Below are positions 6,196 to 8,007 of a stretch of DNA of 8,007 bases, piece after piece (position 1 is the stretch's first letter; the number at the start of each line of letters is the position of its first letter). Under the pieces are notes generated by a model, which was given only the letters and a program-made list of their open reading frames with translations, ran no database searches and was not told the origin of the DNA. The DNA lies in NCBI GenBank assembly GCA_946482385.1, contig CAMLRI010000074.1:1-8007 (forward strand), written 5' to 3'. The DNA comes from an uncultured Cellvibrio sp. (lineage in GTDB: Bacteria; Pseudomonadota; Gammaproteobacteria; Pseudomonadales; Cellvibrionaceae). The position numbers were made by a program, and so were the translations under genes.

Positions 6196-7092
6196 TTGAC
6201 GGGAGATACCACCATCAAACCGCTATTTTCCCGAGGCTCCTCGGCCAGTCTGCGTGCGTTTTTGCTCATCTTCCTGATGATGGGCCTGGTAGTGGCCGGC
6301 CTTTACACCGACCGCCTGGACCCGGTGCGCGAAAAGCTCTCCTTCCTGGTCACCCCCTTTTACCAGCTCACCGATATTCCCCGCCGCGTCAACGATTGGC
6401 GCAAAGGTTTATTTGTGTCGCGCGCTGACCTGCAGCTGGAAAACGAAACCCTTAAAACCGAGTTGCTGATCCACCAGCGCAAACTCCAGCAGCTGGCCTC
6501 ACTGGCGGCGGAAAACGTGCGCTTGCGCCAGTTGCTCAACGCCAGTGAATTGTTGCAAGACAGTGTGTTGATTGCCGAACTGATCGGTGTATCGCCCAAC
6601 CCGCTCAGCCATAAGGTCACCATCAACCGCGGCAGCCAGGTAGGGGTGTTCAAAGGCCAGCCAGTGCTGGATGCCTTTGGCCTGATGGGGCAGGTGGTTG
6701 AAGTCAGCCCCGAAAGCAGCACCGTACTCCTGATTTCCGATTCCACCCATGCGATTCCGGTACAGGTAAACCGCAACGGGGTGCGCGCCATTGCCGAGGG
6801 TTCGGGCGACCTTAACCGCCTCAGCCTGCGCCATGTATCCACCAATACCGATATCCGCGAGGGCGACCTGCTGGTCAGTTCCGGCCTGGGGGAGCGCTTC
6901 CCAGTGGGTTATCCGGTGGCGGAGGTTACCCAGGTGGTGCGCGACCCGGGCAAAGCATTTCTCACCGTAGTGGCCAAACCCATGGCGCGTCTGGATCGCA
7001 GCCGCCACCTGCTATTGGTGTTTGAACAGCGCAGTGAAACGCCGCAGCAGCCGGGGGGCAAACCCCTGCCTGCCGAGGGGAGTGGCCACTGA
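6196..7092 (+). CDS. mreC: Rod-shape-determining protein MreC (start uncertain)
   Basis: 298 aa if read from TTG 6196. MreC is a bitopic inner-membrane scaffold linking MreB and MreD to PBP2/RodA in the periplasm. The short cytoplasmic start KPLFSRG is followed by one membrane helix (about 20-36), a coiled coil (about 73-117, leucine-rich LENETLKTELL to ENVRLRQLL) and the paired beta-barrel domain (about 124-275). Landmarks are INRGSQVGVFKGQPV, GLMGQVVEV, DSTHAIPVQV and SSGLGERFPVGYPV. The tail is short; E. coli MreC (about 367 aa) has a long Pro-rich extension. An in-frame TAG at 6181 leaves TTG 6196 as the only conventional start before the membrane helix, but it has no Shine-Dalgarno. GGGAG (6201-6205) is instead spaced 8 nt from ATC 6214, which aligns with the first Met of E. 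coli MreC (MKPIFSRG). The true protein may be 292 aa from ATC. It overlaps mreD by one base. Confidence 0.95.
   Translation: MTGDTTIKPLFSRGSSASLRAFLLIFLMMGLVVAGLYTDRLDPVREKLSFLVTPFYQLTDIPRRVNDWRKGLFVSRADLQLENETLKTELLIHQRKLQQLASLAAENVRLRQLLNASELLQDSVLIAELIGVSPNPLSHKVTINRGSQVGVFKGQPVLDAFGLMGQVVEVSPESSTVLLISDSTHAIPVQVNRNGVRAIAEGSGDLNRLSLRHVSTNTDIREGDLLVSSGLGERFPVGYPVAEVTQVVRDPGKAFLTVVAKPMARLDRSRHLLLVFEQRSETPQQPGGKPLPAEGSGH
6201..6205 (+). promoter_or_regulatory. Shine-Dalgarno that points to ATC as the mreC start
   Basis: GGGAG at 6201-6205 is the best Shine-Dalgarno sequence near the mreC 5' end. It lies 8 nt upstream of ATC 6214-6216 but inside the reading frame if TTG 6196 were the start. 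Upstream of the TTG the nearest purine run is AGGG (6174-6177), 18 nt away and within the loop region of the 6152-6194 hairpin. Confidence 0.6.
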
Positions 7093-7583
7093 TGTTGGCT
7101 AACTCGCGCCTGGGCCTGTGGCTGCTAATGTGCCTGAGCTACCTGCTGGCACTGATCCTGTCGGTATATCCCTTGCCCTTTGCCTGGCAGTGGTGGCGCC
7201 CGGAGTTTGTGTTGGTGGTGGCCATCTACTGGATGCTTAGCATGCCGCTCAATGCCAGCCTGGTGCTTGTGTGCCTGGTGGGCCTGTTCCAGGATTTGCT
7301 GGAAAGTGTGCCCTTTGGCCAGCACAGTCTGGGGCTGGTGATAGTGGCTTACATCTGTCAACTTTCTTACCAGCGGGTGCGCAACTTCCCCCTCTGGAAG
7401 CAGGCCTGTTGGGTTTATGTGCTGGTGGGTATAGCGCAGCTGACCGATATTTGGGTGCAAACCATGGCCGGCCGCTCCTTTGGTGGTATTTCTTTTCTTT
7501 TTCCGGCGTTAACCAGCGCCCTCCTGTGGCCGCTCTGCCTGCTGTGGTTGGATCGGCTCTGTCACCGCTACCAGTTACTCTAA
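7092..7583 (+). CDS. mreD: Rod-shape-determining membrane protein MreD
   Basis: 163 aa (E. coli about 162). This is a polytopic inner-membrane protein of the elongasome that works with MreC. It is very hydrophobic, with about five to six membrane segments (roughly 7-26, 36-51, 55-70, 77-93, 105-123 and 133-153). The family landmarks are GLFQDLLESVPFGQHSLGL (64-82) and QRVRNFPLWKQ (94-104), which correspond to GLILDVLKGTLFG and QRIRMFPMWQQ of E. coli as I recall it. The ATG shares its A with the TGA of mreC (TGATG), and GAGGGGAG (7075-7082) is 9 nt upstream inside the mreC 3' end, so translation is coupled. maf follows after 15 nt. Confidence 0.95.
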   Translation: MLANSRLGLWLLMCLSYLLALILSVYPLPFAWQWWRPEFVLVVAIYWMLSMPLNASLVLVCLVGLFQDLLESVPFGQHSLGLVIVAYICQLSYQRVRNFPLWKQACWVYVLVGIAQLTDIWVQTMAGRSFGGISFLFPALTSALLWPLCLLWLDRLCHRYQLL

Positions 7584-7598
7584 ACAGCGGGGATTCCT

Positions 7599-8007
7599 AT
7601 GCCGTTGCCCTCGATTTATCTCGCATCCCAATCGCCGCGCCGGCGCGAGCTGTTGCGCCAGATAGGTGTAGCCCATGAGGTGATCCCTGTGTCCGTGCCC
7701 GAGCAGCCAGCGCCCGGCGAAGCGGCGCTTGATTATGCCCAGCGCCTGGCGCAGCAAAAAGCTGCGGCCGGTTATGCCGCGCTCCAGGCCCTGGGCCTGC
7801 CATTGGCACCTGTGCTGGGTGCCGACACCCTGGGGTTGTTCGAGGGCGAAATACTGGAAAAACCCCGCGACCGCGACCATGCCCTGGCGATGTTGCGCCG
7901 CCTGTCCGGCCGCTGCCACCAGGTGATCACCGCCGTTGCCCTGCAGGATGCCCAGCGCCAGGCGCTGCGGGTGTCCATCACCCAGGTGCAGTTTCGCCCT
8001 CTGAGCG
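7599..8007 (+). CDS. maf: Maf/YhdE-type nucleoside triphosphate pyrophosphatase (partial, runs off the window)
   Basis: 136 codons are present out of about 200; the 3' end is missing. Maf proteins of the YhdE type hydrolyse dTTP, UTP and modified pyrimidine nucleotides to the monophosphate and pyrophosphate. Seen in order are YLASQSPRRRELL (7-19) with the nucleotide-binding S-x-SPRR motif, LAQQKAAAGY (50-59), GADT (74-77) with the catalytic Asp76, GEILEKPRD (83-91) and SGRCHQVITAVAL (103-115). Similarity to E. coli YhdE is clear along the visible length, including the HQV-TAVAL and V-F-R segments. One oddity is GADTLGLFEG, where relatives usually have a hydrophobic Val/Ile in place of this Gly. 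The ATG at 7599 has GGGGA (7589-7593) 5 nt upstream. In E. coli the same order mreB-mreC-mreD-yhdE continues into rng (ribonuclease G), which is expected just outside. Confidence 0.93.
   Translation, partial: MPLPSIYLASQSPRRRELLRQIGVAHEVIPVSVPEQPAPGEAALDYAQRLAQQKAAAGYAALQALGLPLAPVLGADTLGLFEGEILEKPRDRDHALAMLRRLSGRCHQVITAVALQDAQRQALRVSITQVQFRPLS

Noticed and set aside
7051..7066. GGGG-CAAA-CCCC-like hairpin near the mreC 3' end considered as a terminator
   Set aside because: It lies inside coding sequence, has no T tract, and mreD overlaps mreC by one base with its Shine-Dalgarno just downstream.

Overview
The window is ordinary core chromosome of a gammaproteobacterium. The layout gatB-gatA-gatC (minus strand) divergent from mreB-mreC-mreD-maf (plus strand) is the one I know from Pseudomonas and relatives. 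The small gene beside gatB resembles the PA4642 family of that group. Moderate GC with an AT-richer left edge and the protein sequences suggest a Cellvibrio-like member of the Cellvibrionales. That genus-level guess comes from memory and was not tested by a search.

Left part (1-1237): an AT-rich upstream region, then a YiaD-type OmpA-family lipoprotein on the plus strand. A perfect 17-bp stem terminator (887-925) separates it from a convergent 98-codon PA4642-like gene of unknown function.

Middle (1266-4661, minus strand): a composite palindromic repeat of about 100 bp, then the operon read as gatC, gatA, gatB. These are the three subunits of the glutamine-dependent amidotransferase that converts mischarged Asp-tRNA(Asn) and/or Glu-tRNA(Gln) to Asn-tRNA and Gln-tRNA. 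GatA makes ammonia from glutamine, GatB activates the aminoacyl-tRNA with ATP, and GatC holds the two together. gatA and gatB are 10 nt apart. gatC and gatA are separated by 93 nt of strongly structured GC-rich sequence.

Right part (4662-8007, plus strand): a 449-bp divergent control region with a candidate mreB promoter, a 22-nt-period direct repeat and a nested stem-loop in the mreB leader. It is followed by mreB (actin-like filament), mreC and mreD (membrane partners of the elongasome), and the start of maf/yhdE (nucleotide pyrophosphatase), which is cut by the window edge. mreC and mreD overlap by one base and maf follows 15 nt later, so this is one operon.

I found no mobile element with a transposase, no CRISPR, no tRNA or rRNA and no undescribed multi-gene system. 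The observation most worth a second look is the mreC start. The only conventional in-frame start (TTG 6196) lacks a Shine-Dalgarno sequence and abuts a hairpin, while an ATC codon at 6214 has an ideally spaced GGGAG and sits where E. coli MreC has its initiator Met.
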